From contig CM052359.1 of the NCBI GenBank assembly GCA_028551475.1, positions 3,163,583 to 3,227,582 of the forward strand: a stretch of 64,000 nt of DNA, read 5' to 3'. Position numbers and translations under genes: made by a program. Positions 22,336 through 33,515 of the stretch are shown one piece after another; within the stretch, counting starts at the first letter, position 1; every line of letters begins with the position of its first letter. A model generated the notes under the pieces. That model ran no database searches. It saw nothing but the letters and a program-made list of their open reading frames with translations, and had not been told where the DNA came from. Source of the stretch: Casuarina equisetifolia. Taxonomy: Eukaryota; Streptophyta; Magnoliopsida; Fagales; Casuarinaceae.

Positions 22336-23795
22336 GCTAGCTCCTATAAAACAAATGGTTGGTTTTTTGAATGGACACAAAGTAGTATGTATTAATACTA
22401 AGGTATCTCTAAGGAATGCTTTTTCTTGCTCATGTTATAACTATTAGGATGTATTGTAGTATGCACATACATGTGGTTTAAAATAGAGAATGCATATGTA
22501 AGCAAGTTTGGGCATGCAAAACACCAAAAAATGTGCCTGTAGCTCTATCATTTGGCAGTTGATTATTACTCTTGTATGTTTCTCAATGAAGCATAATTGC
22601 ACATAGACTTGCATCCATGTGTGCTTATTCAATGAGCTTGCATTACATTATGAGTTTCTCAATCTACTAGCCATATAGATCTATTAGGAAAAAGGTTAGC
22701 CAAGGTTATATTTAGTCAACATTATTGTTTATGTTCATGAATTTTCTTGTTATTTCTTTCCTATTGGTTCTTGGAATAGCTTTTGAAATAGGGGAGTTCT
22801 CATGAGAAAAGATGGCCATTTTTTAGTTTTGGTTGGAATAACTTTTTTTTTCTTTCTTTTGGGTAATTTTTTTTTAATGAATCTGTGAGTTTATTTATCA
22901 AAGAATAAAAGAGTACAAAAGCTTAGGGGCATATCCCAACATTACAATTCATCTAAGAGAAAATTAAATTTGAAATTCTCCAACTATGATACCATAAAAC
23001 ACGCATAAGAGAGTGTTTAATGTTCTTAAATAAAGATATTTTTCAAGTACTACTTTCTTCATTTTAGCAAATAAAATTAGTATCTCAATAATCTTATGTT
23101 GAAAATGTCTTTAATTTTGTTTAGACTATATACAATACATGTAAACTAAGAAAAAAAAAGCTTAAGAAGCTTTTCAGTCAAATCTTTTCCTTTCATTACT
23201 TTAATCATCCATTTCAGTTCAAAATTTCAATTATTGATGTTCCTACAAATGCCTTGTTGAATAAGAATACTTTGCCAAATTTATCCAGTTTAAGTACACT
23301 GAAAAAATAAGAGTGACCTATTTTCTAATTGAGAATCACAAAAATTACAATATAGGTTAATTGAGGGAAGCCATTGAGATGCCATTTTTGTTGTAGGAAG
23401 TCTATCCTTACATATAAGTAGTCTAATAAAGTTATGTTTGCTGATTTCATATGATCATATTAAGTCATGCTATTCAACCTCAATATTAGCTTGGAATAAT
23501 TCTTTATTTATTTCTTTACTATAATAAGAAGGTTTGGAGAACATAGATAAGGAAGTCTATCATAACTTAAGAAAACATTTCCAACTCCATGTCATATTTC
23601 CTTTGATGTAGAAATGGAAAACTGAAACTCTTTTGGGTAATTTTTGATACAACAACATCTCAATAAAGTTGCAAAAGAGGAAGTTTAAGTTTGAATGCCT
23701 AAATCAAGCCTTTATTGATGGCTTAAGTGGGAGTGTGTCTAGCATATTTGCCCCTTGTTCCAAACTTAATGTCAGTTGTAAGTTTCTCAAGAATG
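22336..23795 (+). pseudogene. ELP4 3' fragment B (exons 7-8), split by a LINE insertion
   Basis: 22336-22412 matches the end of ELP4 exon 7 (GGTTGG...GAATGGACACAAAGTAGTA). The intron follows, then a LINE 3' end is inserted at 22872-23628, removing the exon 8 start. 23648-about 23790 matches exon 8 (AACAACATCTCAATAAAGTT, AAATCAAGCC). At the ELP4 indel site it reads GCC TTT ATT GAT GGC, the ancestral frame. Many other changes make it non-functional. Confidence 0.8.
22855..23645 (-). mobile_element. 5'-truncated LINE 3' end with target-site duplication
   Basis: A 17-bp direct repeat (TCTTTTGGGTAATTTTT) flanks the insert at 22855-22871 and 23629-23645. Inside, a T-run at the left end is the minus-strand poly(A) tail, and the minus strand at about 23300-23420 reads DRLPTTKMASQWLP...CNFCDSQLENRSLLFFQC, the zinc-binding reverse-transcriptase tail domain (zf-RVT) of plant LINEs. 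It interrupts intron 7/exon 8 of ELP4 fragment B. Confidence 0.8.
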
Positions 23796-24395
23796 CTCAC
23801 TTGTTGCCCTAAAAGTTGCTAGTCTTTCATCCTAAAGTCCTTCAAATTTCTCATTATCAACTAACCTTAGATGTAGTATCATCTCAATTGGGCATTTTTT
23901 CTTCAATATAAACATACGTATATTTATGCTAGCTTATTATTTTTGAATAATCAAGCTTAGGAGTCATTTAGTATCATTGAAGTAACTTGACTTTATCCCA
24001 AATATTAATTTGAATGACATTTTGGATGATTGCATTTATTCATGGTACAAAGAAACTCATATTAAAGGGAATGAAATTACTTATAGAAAATCAAGAGGGT
24101 GGGAAATCACACATAATTAGAGTAAGTATCCATTCGTAGTTTATTGTCACAGACCATGTTAAAACTCATCTAGTTTAGCAAAAAAAAAGATTAATGGGAA
24201 AACTCTATGATTACAAGGTATAATTTCTCAAACCAACATACGATTAGAATTCATTAATCAGAAAATGCTACTGTTTACACGTACCAAAATTACGAAGATA
24301 ACAAACAAACAAAAAAGAAAAGGAAAAAGAAAAAGAAATAAAAAAGAATCCACTTCTGAAATATGAATGCTCCTTGACCTAAAAGGAAGCGATGT

Positions 24396-27053
24396 TCAGG
24401 TGCTAGACTTAAAAGTGTTCGCGATGTCAATGACAAATCGATATTTGACATCCGCTTTTGCCAGGCGCTCCATGGCAGTGTTCACATACTCCGTTGGAAT
24501 CACCTCAACGTCAGCCGTGATGTTGTGTTTGGCTGCAAAGTCGATCATTTCTTGCGTCTCTTTCATACCTCCAATGCAGCTTCCTCCCACTACCTTCCTT
24601 CCTGTCATCCCATGATATTTGTTAATACACAATTCTCAATGGAAACAACATAATATGTTTTCACCAAATTACAATAAGTAGAAAAGACGGCAAGCAAATG
24701 ATCGCCAAACCATAAAAGATTGCGTGTGCTTTACCCATGAGTAAAGGGACGACGCGCAACTCTAATGGCATCTTTGGTCCACCAACAAGAACAAGCTTTC
24801 CATGAGATTTCAACAGGCTAATTAGAGGCAGGAGAGGATGCTGTGCGGAGACTGTATCAATGATCCCATCCAACGTGCCTTGTGGAGCCTATAAAGTAGA
24901 TTAAGCCAGAAAGTTAGACAAAATAGACGACCTAAATGACAAACGTTTTAGCAAACAGCTAATAATCTAGTAGTCGGTAAGTTACCAACTCAGTACCTGC
25001 ATCTGATTCTCGTCATGGCTCACCAAAAACGAGTCGACACCAAGACGTGCCAAAGCCTCTCCTTCTTCTGAGGTGAGGTGCTGATCAAGGTCACCTTAAG
25101 CCCCATAGCTTTTGCAAACTTCACAGCCACATGGCCAAGGCCACCGAGTCCAACCACACCCACATGCATGCCCGGTTTATCAAGTCCATAATATCTCAAG
25201 GGACTGTACACAGTAATCCCGGCACAAAGGAGAGGAGCACTGGCGTCTAGAGGTAGGTAATCCGGAATACGGACCACAAAGTGTTCATCCGCCACCATGA
25301 TGTCAGAGTAGCCTCCATATGTGGTGGTTCCGTCGTAGTTGTTGATGCCATAGGTTAGGATCATCTTGGGGCAGTAACTTTCAAGATTATTCGCACAGTT
25401 ATCGCAAGAGCGACATGCTCCAACCAAGCAGCCTACGCCAACTTTGTCTCCGACATTGAATTTCTGCACTTTGCTCCCCACCTCCGTCACTAGACCCACG
25501 ATCTCATGCCTGGATTATCCCGTTCAATAGACATGATTAGAACAAGGAATAATACTAGCGACTTAATAATGGGAATCAGGACGGCAGTCTTAAGATATGA
25601 CTTACTGACAAATGTCCTTCATAAAACTACAATGCGATTCGAAACTGTGGTCCTGGACCCCGTAAACCGACTATCTTTTTCCAATAGTGAGAGTCTAAAC
25701 TTGAATTTGTAGTTTGCTGTAGAGGGAAAAAGAAGGTTGGGCATGTGGCTCTGAAAGGCCATTTTTGTGGCTCCAAAAGCACCCGGAGATGGTTGTCAAA
25801 CAAACAAGGCAAGGGAGGCTGAAGCTTGGACCATTGAGAGAGAGACTTGTGTTAAGGATAGCTGTACCATCACAAAACTAGTTCGTGCCCTGTAATACTT
25901 TCCAAATGATTATCGGTTAGCATGTGAGTTAGTTTGAGTTTATATTGTATAGAAAGGTCTCAGGTTTTTACATATAATTGCTTCATATCTCCATTTATCT
26001 AATAAAAACAAAAAAAATTTCCAAATAATAAAAATATGTTGAAGTTTCCTATACAATCCTTATATATATGTCGTTCTTCTATTTTATAAGTTGATTTTAG
26101 AGAAAGAAAAAAAAATTCTTTTAACATAAGTGAAACACTCTTTATTAACAATTAAGTTTCCATTAGAAGTGTTTCTGTACATTTAAGAGAATGGAAGATA
26201 TTGAAATCTGATGTGTGTTTTCCATTACTAACATACCGACCTATTGTGGTTACTTAAAAAAATAAGCAAAGAAACCCATATCATCAAATCAGTCTCATGT
26301 CTCGTGCAAAGAAAAAATTGTCCGTGCACCAGAAAGTTAATATTTTTCTTTGAATGCGTTTTGGTGATACATGAACCCATATAAACCAATAAATACACCA
26401 AACAATCAACCAAGAGTTTTTAAACCGGTGTCATCTCTACAAGGGAAAACTACAAATCAGATAACATCGAAATGAGGTTTTAGAGAACTTACAGGGACAT
26501 TCCTATAGCTATAAAACAATTTAAGTGTGTTTTAGAAGGCAAAACACCAATGTTTTGTCTGCTAATTCTCATAAGAACCAAACAAAACTCACATCTCTTC
26601 TGCAAAACAAATAATAGACTATTATAGTACGTGGTTTGTGAACATACCCAGCGACAAGGGGGTAGCTGGAAAAGCCCCATTCATTCTTGATCTGGTGAAG
26701 ATCGGAGTGGCATATCCCGCAGTATAGGATTTTGAATGTCACGTCCTTTTCTCCGGTTGCCCTACACTCGCACCATTAGAACACAGACCAAGATTTCAGA
26801 ACATCTCCGAGGTCGGAGGAGAAACTATAAATGAGAAGTTGTAATTCTTGGATCGTTGTCGATGGTTATTCTTCTCTATTTATCATGAACTAAAACTTCC
26901 AGATGCAAAAGAAAGCAAAAGAATTCGGAAAAGACGAGAGAAAGAGAAATGGCACCTTCTAGAGAAGTTGAAGGGAGAGAGGACACCAGAAGAATCCCTG
27001 GCAGCCCATCCAAAGGCCTTCCTGGGGTGCTCATGCTCCGATGATTTTTCCAT
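24396..27053 (-). pseudogene. CAD-like gene G4 with single-base frameshift
   Basis: Exons by homology: 27053-26956, 26761-26648, 25509-24997, 24888-24735, 24601-24396. Exon 3 is 513 nt instead of 514: one base is missing at about 25057-25062 (GAGAGGCT where G3 has GAGGAAGCT). After ISTSPQKKE the frame changes and stops within about 10 residues, removing the rest of the Rossmann domain and the C-terminal exons. Everything else is intact: start [20 protein letters not shown], zinc ligands, CHSDLH, GLGGLG, splice sites, final stop. Intron 2 is long (25510-26647) and carries an insertion shared with G5 and G6. Either a very young pseudogene or a sequence error. Confidence 0.85.
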
Positions 27054-27210
27054 CTGTCTGTTTTCTCGCACGTCGAAAGCAAGAAAGCTAGAAGAACGTA
27101 GAGAAAGATGCAAAGACAGAGAGGATCTGCAGGCCCCAAACGGCAGCTCTACATATACAGCAAGGTGAGGTGTTCGGTATCTGAGGCGCTGACGTACTTG
27201 GTGAGCTCAC
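27054..27210 (-). promoter_or_regulatory. G4 promoter: one upstream element, weakened TATA
   Basis: The exact shared element occurs once, at 27189-27210. Where G2 and G3 have TATATA, G4 has ACATATACAG (about 27151-27160). The promoter has thus lost a clean TATA box, in keeping with the frameshifted coding region. Confidence 0.45.
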
Positions 27211-27929
27211 AGGCGTGCGCACGCGGCCATGCGAGTCTCCGTCCTAGATTAAGGGCAAGTTAATATCTTACCCTTGGTACTCATTCGGTGGATGGATTGC
27301 TTATTGTTAATAAAATTGCTACCGTTTTCGTCTACGTGAATTGAAACTGGGCCACGCTGATTGTGGGCCTAAAGAGATGCCTTTTTTACTGAAAATTCTC
27401 GAAGAAGTTGGGGACACTGGATTAGGGCCGAAGATATGGGCCCTTGGAGCCCAAATGTTGGAGCGAGACCGAGGCTTCTTATAACAGAAGGCTCTCAATG
27501 GAATTAAGGTTTGGTCTAGCATGCACGTTGGTTTCACATGATGCACGTTGCCTTCACTTGCTCAATGTGAAAATGAATTTGTTCGCACGAAAAATAAGCA
27601 AGGATGATATCTTCGTCATTTATTAGAAGTTGGTGTTTATTGTAGAGGCTAAATTGGTGGTAAGGATAAATTGGTCACTTTAACTTGTAAAAGTAAGATA
27701 GTCCTTTGAGATTTAAAATTTATTAATTGTTGAATTAAGTAATCAAGTCATCAAAAATGTCAAGATAGAGAACCAATGAACTTTAGTATTATAGTCTAAA
27801 TAAAATTTTTATGCTTTGTTCATAGAGAACGTTATTTTGAATTACATACATATTTTATTTTCCATTAATTGTATTTGAGTTGTCAATAGGCTATTAGTCA
27901 ATAGTTAACTATGGGTTAATCAAGACCTA

Positions 27930-28590
27930 GGCTAAGGCCTCATTGTTTTGGAATGCTAGTATAGGCCGACGAGCTGGCCAAGTGAGTACGAGTCAGACTT
28001 TTGTGTATTGGATTGACAGTATGGGCTGATGGATTGAGCTAGCGAGTACAAGTCCGACCCATTTATTTATTTTTATTGTTGAGTTATCCATTAAGGTGGT
28101 GCCTTGTTGTAATATTTCCCTTTTATTTTCGTTGCTATTATTTATAAGAATGTAACTGACCTCTTTAATAGGGGAAACATTACCTATCAATTTGAAAATG
28201 TAATGACTTTGATATTCAATAAGATGATGGTTACGATTCATTATTTATTATTGTAATGTTTATTTATGAGTATCTGAACAATTTACAATTATAAAGTATC
28301 CTAATTTGATAAACCTAATTTGAATCTATATAACGTTTACACATTTATCGCGATGCTCTAAATGTGTTACTATTAAGCATTTTAATTCCTATGAGAAGGC
28401 TAACTCTTATATAAAGGGGAACCTCTTGGTCCTTTTCTCTTTACTTAAATACTTAAGCATTCCTTTAATTCCTTATAGTTTCATTGTGTGCTCTCAAGAA
28501 GTTCTCTTGCAAGAATGGTCTTCGTTAGAAGGTTGACTTAGTTCATTTCTAAGACTTGAGTGCTGAATGGATTTCTTCAAGTCCATTACA
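27930..28590. mobile_element. Insertion in the G4/G5 spacer, possible solo LTR
   Basis: Compared with the matching spacers above G3 and G5, about 650 bp is inserted between GGTTAATCAAGACCT and the CATACCCACAAACCTTC block. The flanks TCAAGACC and TCAAGTCC could be a target duplication. The insert has CTTATATAAAGG (about 28409) followed by a pyrimidine-rich stretch, like an LTR promoter. No coding or terminal repeats are clear, so the class is a guess. Confidence 0.35.
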
Positions 28591-28599
28591 TCATACCCA

Positions 28600-29550
28600 C
28601 AAACCTTCTTTATTTAAAAATAAAAGATAAATTATCTATATATATATATTAATTATTGTAATTAGAAATCCTTAATTCAATAAGAATTAAGATATCATGT
28701 TTATTAATTTAGAGTGAAACTTGCATACTAGCAAAATGAGGTTATAGCCAATGCTCATAGTTAACATAAATTCTATATAAACCTTGATGGCATGAGAGAA
28801 GATAATCTTATATAGGCTATATCTACAAATGGAAAGTTCTTAATTAACTTGGCATTGAAAGCTCTTATCCTTTTAGGACTTTGACTTGATTGGTATGAAA
28901 TTATATGATTTAAATACATAATATCTTGATATTCAATGATAATATAGTTGGCAATCCAAAATTGATTGGCAACAAAGGATAAAAAAAATCAACTTTTTTT
29001 GGAAATTTAAGGATAAAGGCTGTTTGTATAACACATTTACAAAATTTGTAGATCACCTTTTTTTAGCATCTTTATTTAACAATTTTAAACTTTTTAGAGG
29101 AATGTTTAGTGTGTTAAAATTAGAGGATTTTAAACTTGATTTTTTTTCTTAAATAAGCTTGTAATAATGAGGTATGTCCCTAAGCTTTTATATTTTTTGG
29201 TTCTTAAATGAATAAACTCATATATTTATAAAAAAAATATTGTAGTCTAGGTATACTTAGAGATTGTATTTAATTTGATACTATCATACTTATCATGATA
29301 TTTAAAGATCAATTGACTCTTTTATCAAGCAAAAGACATGTATTCTTAGATTTGTATAAGTAACCTTTGTTTATGTAATGTGAGTTTTGAATAATGTTAT
29401 GTAACTTTTGGAGACTTAAGGAGACCATCTTTTATGTAATCTATATATGTATATATATATATTTTTTAGGGGTTGGTAAAAGGAGTGTAGCTTAAGTGTT
29501 GAACTTGAGACAGTGCTTAATAATTAAGCTAGGATATGTTGCATTATATT
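28600..29550. other. Spacer block of the G5 unit
   Basis: No gene. 28740-29070 repeats the unit blocks seen at 16020-16320, 21470-21750 and 36740-37050. 29090-29240 resembles 4490-4645 in G1 intron 2 (AGAGGATTT, TTTTATATTTTTT, ATGAATAAACT...CATA), a second dispersed AT-rich repeat. Confidence 0.4.
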
Positions 29551-29933
29551 ATGTGCTTGTGAAACAGAACATGGAATGGTTTGACTACTAAAAAGTTGTC
29601 CCAAGTTCTTCAATTTTTGCCTTTACGTGGGTGGCTTATGGTTACTACACAAATTAAAACAATAACTTTAGGAGAATATTTCCCTTGAATCACAATGAAA
29701 TTTACAAAATTAGAAAACAAATACAATTTCTTCTTTGTCTTTCTTTACTAACCTTGCCCTTATTTATATCCATATTCTCTTGTCCTTCTAAAGGAAAGAT
29801 TTCCTAGTCCATAAATGAATTCTAGAAATTAGGAAAATTATTCAAATTAAACTAATTTAAGAAAATTTGACCATCCCTTGAATTATGGTAGTAAATTGAG
29901 GAGATAACTTTGGAAGATATTCTACACTTACAA

Positions 29934-29961
29934 TATTCAAATTCAAATTCAAATTCAAATT
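29934..29961. repeat. AAATTC hexamer repeat in LTR-like segment 1
   Basis: About four to five units of the hexamer. The same hexamer lies at the same place in the other LTR-like copies. Confidence 0.75.
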
Positions 29962-30906
29962 GTTACTTTTCTTGTTGAGATGCTATTAATGTCAACGGTC
30001 GTTACTTCTCTTGCCATTCACATTCTTTATTCCTTTTCTTTCTTGATTACAATGCCCACCTCTTCAAGATATTCTTTTTCACCAACTTGCTTGACTGTCT
30101 ACATGGCTCCCACTTTTTGTATCATGCCACCCCATTGGATTAGACCTTAGTGGCAAGTCTGTTTTGGAAAATTGTTCATGTTTTTAATCTTCATCATCCC
30201 ATGGCCCTTCTATCATGGCTTAGAGCAAATTTTTCATTGTAATGAAATCAAAGGCCTTGTGCCTTTCTGTCCATCAATTCCATTAAGGTAATATGCCTCA
30301 TTGTTGGTCTTGGTCTCGCCCCTAATCTTTGTGATGATTCTAACTTCCAAACATCCCGTTTAAGCTTATTGAATTGGTGCTTGGCATCATACAAACTAGC
30401 CAATCCAACTACTGAGGATAAAGTTAGAGGTTTACCTACTTGTACATTCACTTGAACTACTTCCTTTAAATTGTTGGTGAAGCTAATAATTTTTTATTTT
30501 GGTGTTAGTTTGTCGGCCCTCAACACCAACTTTGAGAACTTTGCATAGTAGTCTTGAAATGAACCATTTTACTTCAATTGGATCAGTTCTCCAAAATGTT
30601 TTTGAAACCCTATAAGGCCTAAGTGCTGCCCGATCTCGCGGGTGAATGTTTCCCATAAGAGATCTTAGCCTCCATGCTTAGCTTTCTACACTTTATTCCA
30701 GACTAATGCATTACCTTCAAGATTCCACACAATCAGCTTCACCTTTTCCTTTTCTAACACCTCATGATATTGAAATATGCTCCACCTTGCAAATCCAATT
30801 AGATGATTTGTTGCCACCATCATAGTGAGGGAAATCAAACTACATCCTTGTGAAATGATTTTCATGGTCTATAGTTTGCCTATCAAAAAGACTATCATTG
30901 CTTATT

Positions 30907-30949
30907 TAAATTCAAATTCAAATTCAAATTCAAATTCAAATTCAAATTA
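30907..30949. repeat. AAATTC hexamer repeat in LTR-like segment 2
   Basis: About seven units of the hexamer, the longest of the three. The third LTR copy (about 32435-32455) has only two separated units. Confidence 0.8.
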
Positions 30950-32699
30950 TTGCCTTTCTTGTTGTGATGCTATTGATGTCACCTGTCATCACTCTTTTTG
31001 CCATTAACATCCATTTTTTTCTTTCCTTTTTTTATTACAATGCTTACCCTTCTGAGATATCTTCTTTTTTGATTCACATCCCACATTCCATATCATGTTA
31101 CCCCCATTGGATGAGACCTTGGTTGCAAGGTTTGTTTTGAAAAATTATTCATGTTTCCAATCTTCATCAACCTATGTCCTTTCTATCACAAACAATCATT
31201 TGCATTGATATTCTATCCATTAAATTTGTTAAGGTCATATGCCTTACTGATGGTCTTGGTCCTACCTTCAATTTTTATAATGATTCTAAATTCCAAACAT
31301 CCAATTCAAGCTTATTGAAATGTGTTTGACCTTATACAAACAAGCCAATCCAACTACTAAGGATAAAGTTAAAGGTCTAATTGTTTGTACATGCACTTGA
31401 ATTGCTTTGTTTAAACCATTGGTGAAGAACACAATTTATTATTTGATGTTAGCTTACTAGCCTTTAGCACCAACTTTGAAAGCTTTGCATAGTAGTCCTC
31501 AAATGAACCATTTTGCTTTAATTGGATTAGTTTTCTAAAGTGATTTTGAAACCTCATGAGGTGGAAGCACTCCCCAATCTCTTGGGTAAATGTTTCCAAT
31601 GAGAGATCTTGGCCTCCATGTTCGGATTTTTACACTCTCTACCAAACTAATGCATTACCTGCAAGGTTCCACATAGCAAGCTTCACCTTCTCTTCCCCCA
31701 CACCTTATAGAATTGAAATATTGCTCCACCTTGCAGATCCAATTAGACAATTCATCGCCACCATCATAACAAGGGAAATCAAACTGCATCCTTGTAGAAT
31801 GATTTCCATCATCTACATTTTGCCCACCACAAAAATTGTCATTGCCTTTGGTTTGGTGTGATGACTCCCCCTCTTGCTCTCAATTATTGTTAAAGTAAGA
31901 GTTCTCCATTAATCTTTTTAGCATTTCCTTGATCTTATCAAAGTAGTTATTGTCCTTTGTAACCTTTTGAGTCATATAAGCTTCAATCTTTTTGAATCAT
32001 GTATCCTTCATAAATGGTTTGATAACCTTCTTTAATGCCAAGATGTTACATGCTTGTGAAACAAAATGTGTAATGGGTCCGAATATTGGAAAGTTATCCT
32101 AAGTTCTTTGATTTTTGCCTTTAAGTGGATGACCTATGGTTGCTATGCAAACCAAAACAAGAGCTTTACAAGAATATTTCCATTGAATTGTAAGAAAACT
32201 TACAAAATTGAAAAATAAATACAATTTCTTCTATACTATTCTTTATTAACCTTACCCTTATTTCTACCCATATTCTCTCATCCTTCTAAAAGAAAGATTT
32301 CTTAGTCCATAAATGAATTCTACAAACAAGGTAATCATTCAAGTTAAACTAATTTAAGAAAATTTGACCATCCCTTGAATTGTAGTCATAAATTAAGGAA
32401 GCTAACTTCATAAGATATCCTACACTTATTGTATTCAAATGTCAATTCAAATTCTTTCCTTTCTTATTGAGATGCTATTTACGTCAACTTCCATTACTTC
32501 TCTTGCCATTCACCTCCCTCCTTTCTCTCCTTTCTTGATTACAATGCCTATCCTTCCTAGACATCCTTTTTCACTAGCTTGCTTGATTGTCTATGTGACT
32601 CCCATATTCCGTATCACATTATGTAATATAATATTGTGTAAGATCTTATTATAGGAATAGATGCCTATAACTATTTTGTATTGATAATTATTATATAAA

Positions 32700-33515
32700 A
32701 ACTTTACCTTTAAAAAAAAGGAAAAAGAAAAATCCCCAAGTTTATCTTTAAAAATGCTAGTTCATGATCTTCTCCTCGCAATCATTTTTTCTTGGGCATC
32801 CCTTTCTTTGCTTTGTAGTTTATGCCAAACTAAGTTTATACGTCTCTTTCACCATTAAAAAGGCATTTTGATTAAGGTTATTCTTAATGTTGTGTATTGA
32901 GAGTCAACACATCTTAATATGCAGGTACCTTTAAGCAATGCTTCTTCTTCGAAACAAACATATGTACATTTAGGCTTGCTCGTTATTTTTGAATCATTAT
33001 ACTCAAGAGTTAGTTAGTTGTTATTGAAAGAAAGTTGACTTCGTCCCAAATATGATTTTGAATGACAATTTTTTTTTTGATTTAGTTCCATTTATTTAAT
33101 TAAAGTAAAAAAGTTGGAGAGATATATCCTAACCTAACAATTACAAGCCCTTAAATAAAGGAAAGGAATCAAATATTGTATTATTTCATGGTACAAAGAA
33201 ACTTGTAATTTGGGGAATAAGATTGCTTCTAGAAAATCAAGAGATTGGAAATCACACATAATTAGAGTAAGTATCCATTCATAGTTAATTGTCTCCGAAT
33301 ATCTTAAAACTCATTTATTTTAACATAAAAAGATTACTTGTAAAACTCCATAATTACAAGGGACAATATCTCAAACCAACATATGATTCAACTTTCTTTA
33401 TTTGTCAGAAAATGCAACCATTTAGACATTCTAAAATTACCAAGGTAACTGAGAAAGAACACAAAAATTCCACTTATCTAGTATGAATCCTCATCAGCCC
33501 AGTCGGCAACGATGT
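32700..33515. other. Spacer before G5 with a trace of ELP4 exon 7
   Basis: 32740-32940 is the segment that precedes each ELP4 fragment and ends in TGCAGGTACCTTTAAGC, the exon 7/intron junction. Intron 7 and exon 8 are then missing: sequence jumps at about 32950 to the downstream spacer (ACATATGTACATTTAGGCTT). A T-run and LINE-like tail are inserted at about 33069-33180. The remainder is the usual CAD 3' spacer. Confidence 0.55.

Larger units (their letters stand above)
29560..32640 (-). mobile_element. Compound Ty3/gypsy-type gag element: LTR-gag-LTR-gag-LTR
   Basis: Three copies of an LTR-like segment (about 29560-30115, a truncated 30905-31105, and 32040-32640; shared CCATAAATGAATTCTA, AATTTGACCATCCCTTGAAT, TTGATTACAATGC) alternate with two gag-like regions. 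On the minus strand 31870-31110 reads MQFDFPCYDGGDELSNWICK and HFRKLIQLKQNGSFEDYYAK, the gypsy gag pattern; 30900-30120 repeats it in worse shape (about 30248-30451: VQVGKPLTLSSVVGLASLYD). Stops and frameshifts are frequent and no pol domain is present. It is a dead, internally duplicated element in the G4/G5 spacer. Confidence 0.65.

Noticed and set aside
25627..25812. Minus-strand frame also found at 34833-35039, which might suggest a conserved small protein
   Set aside because: Both lie in the shared intron 2 insertion of G4/G5; the frame is not kept in the G6 copy, so similarity is by descent of non-coding DNA.
29934..30949. Regularly spaced short repeats that could suggest a CRISPR-like array
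   Set aside because: They are simple AAATTC hexamer runs inside retroelement LTRs of a plant genome, with no spacers.
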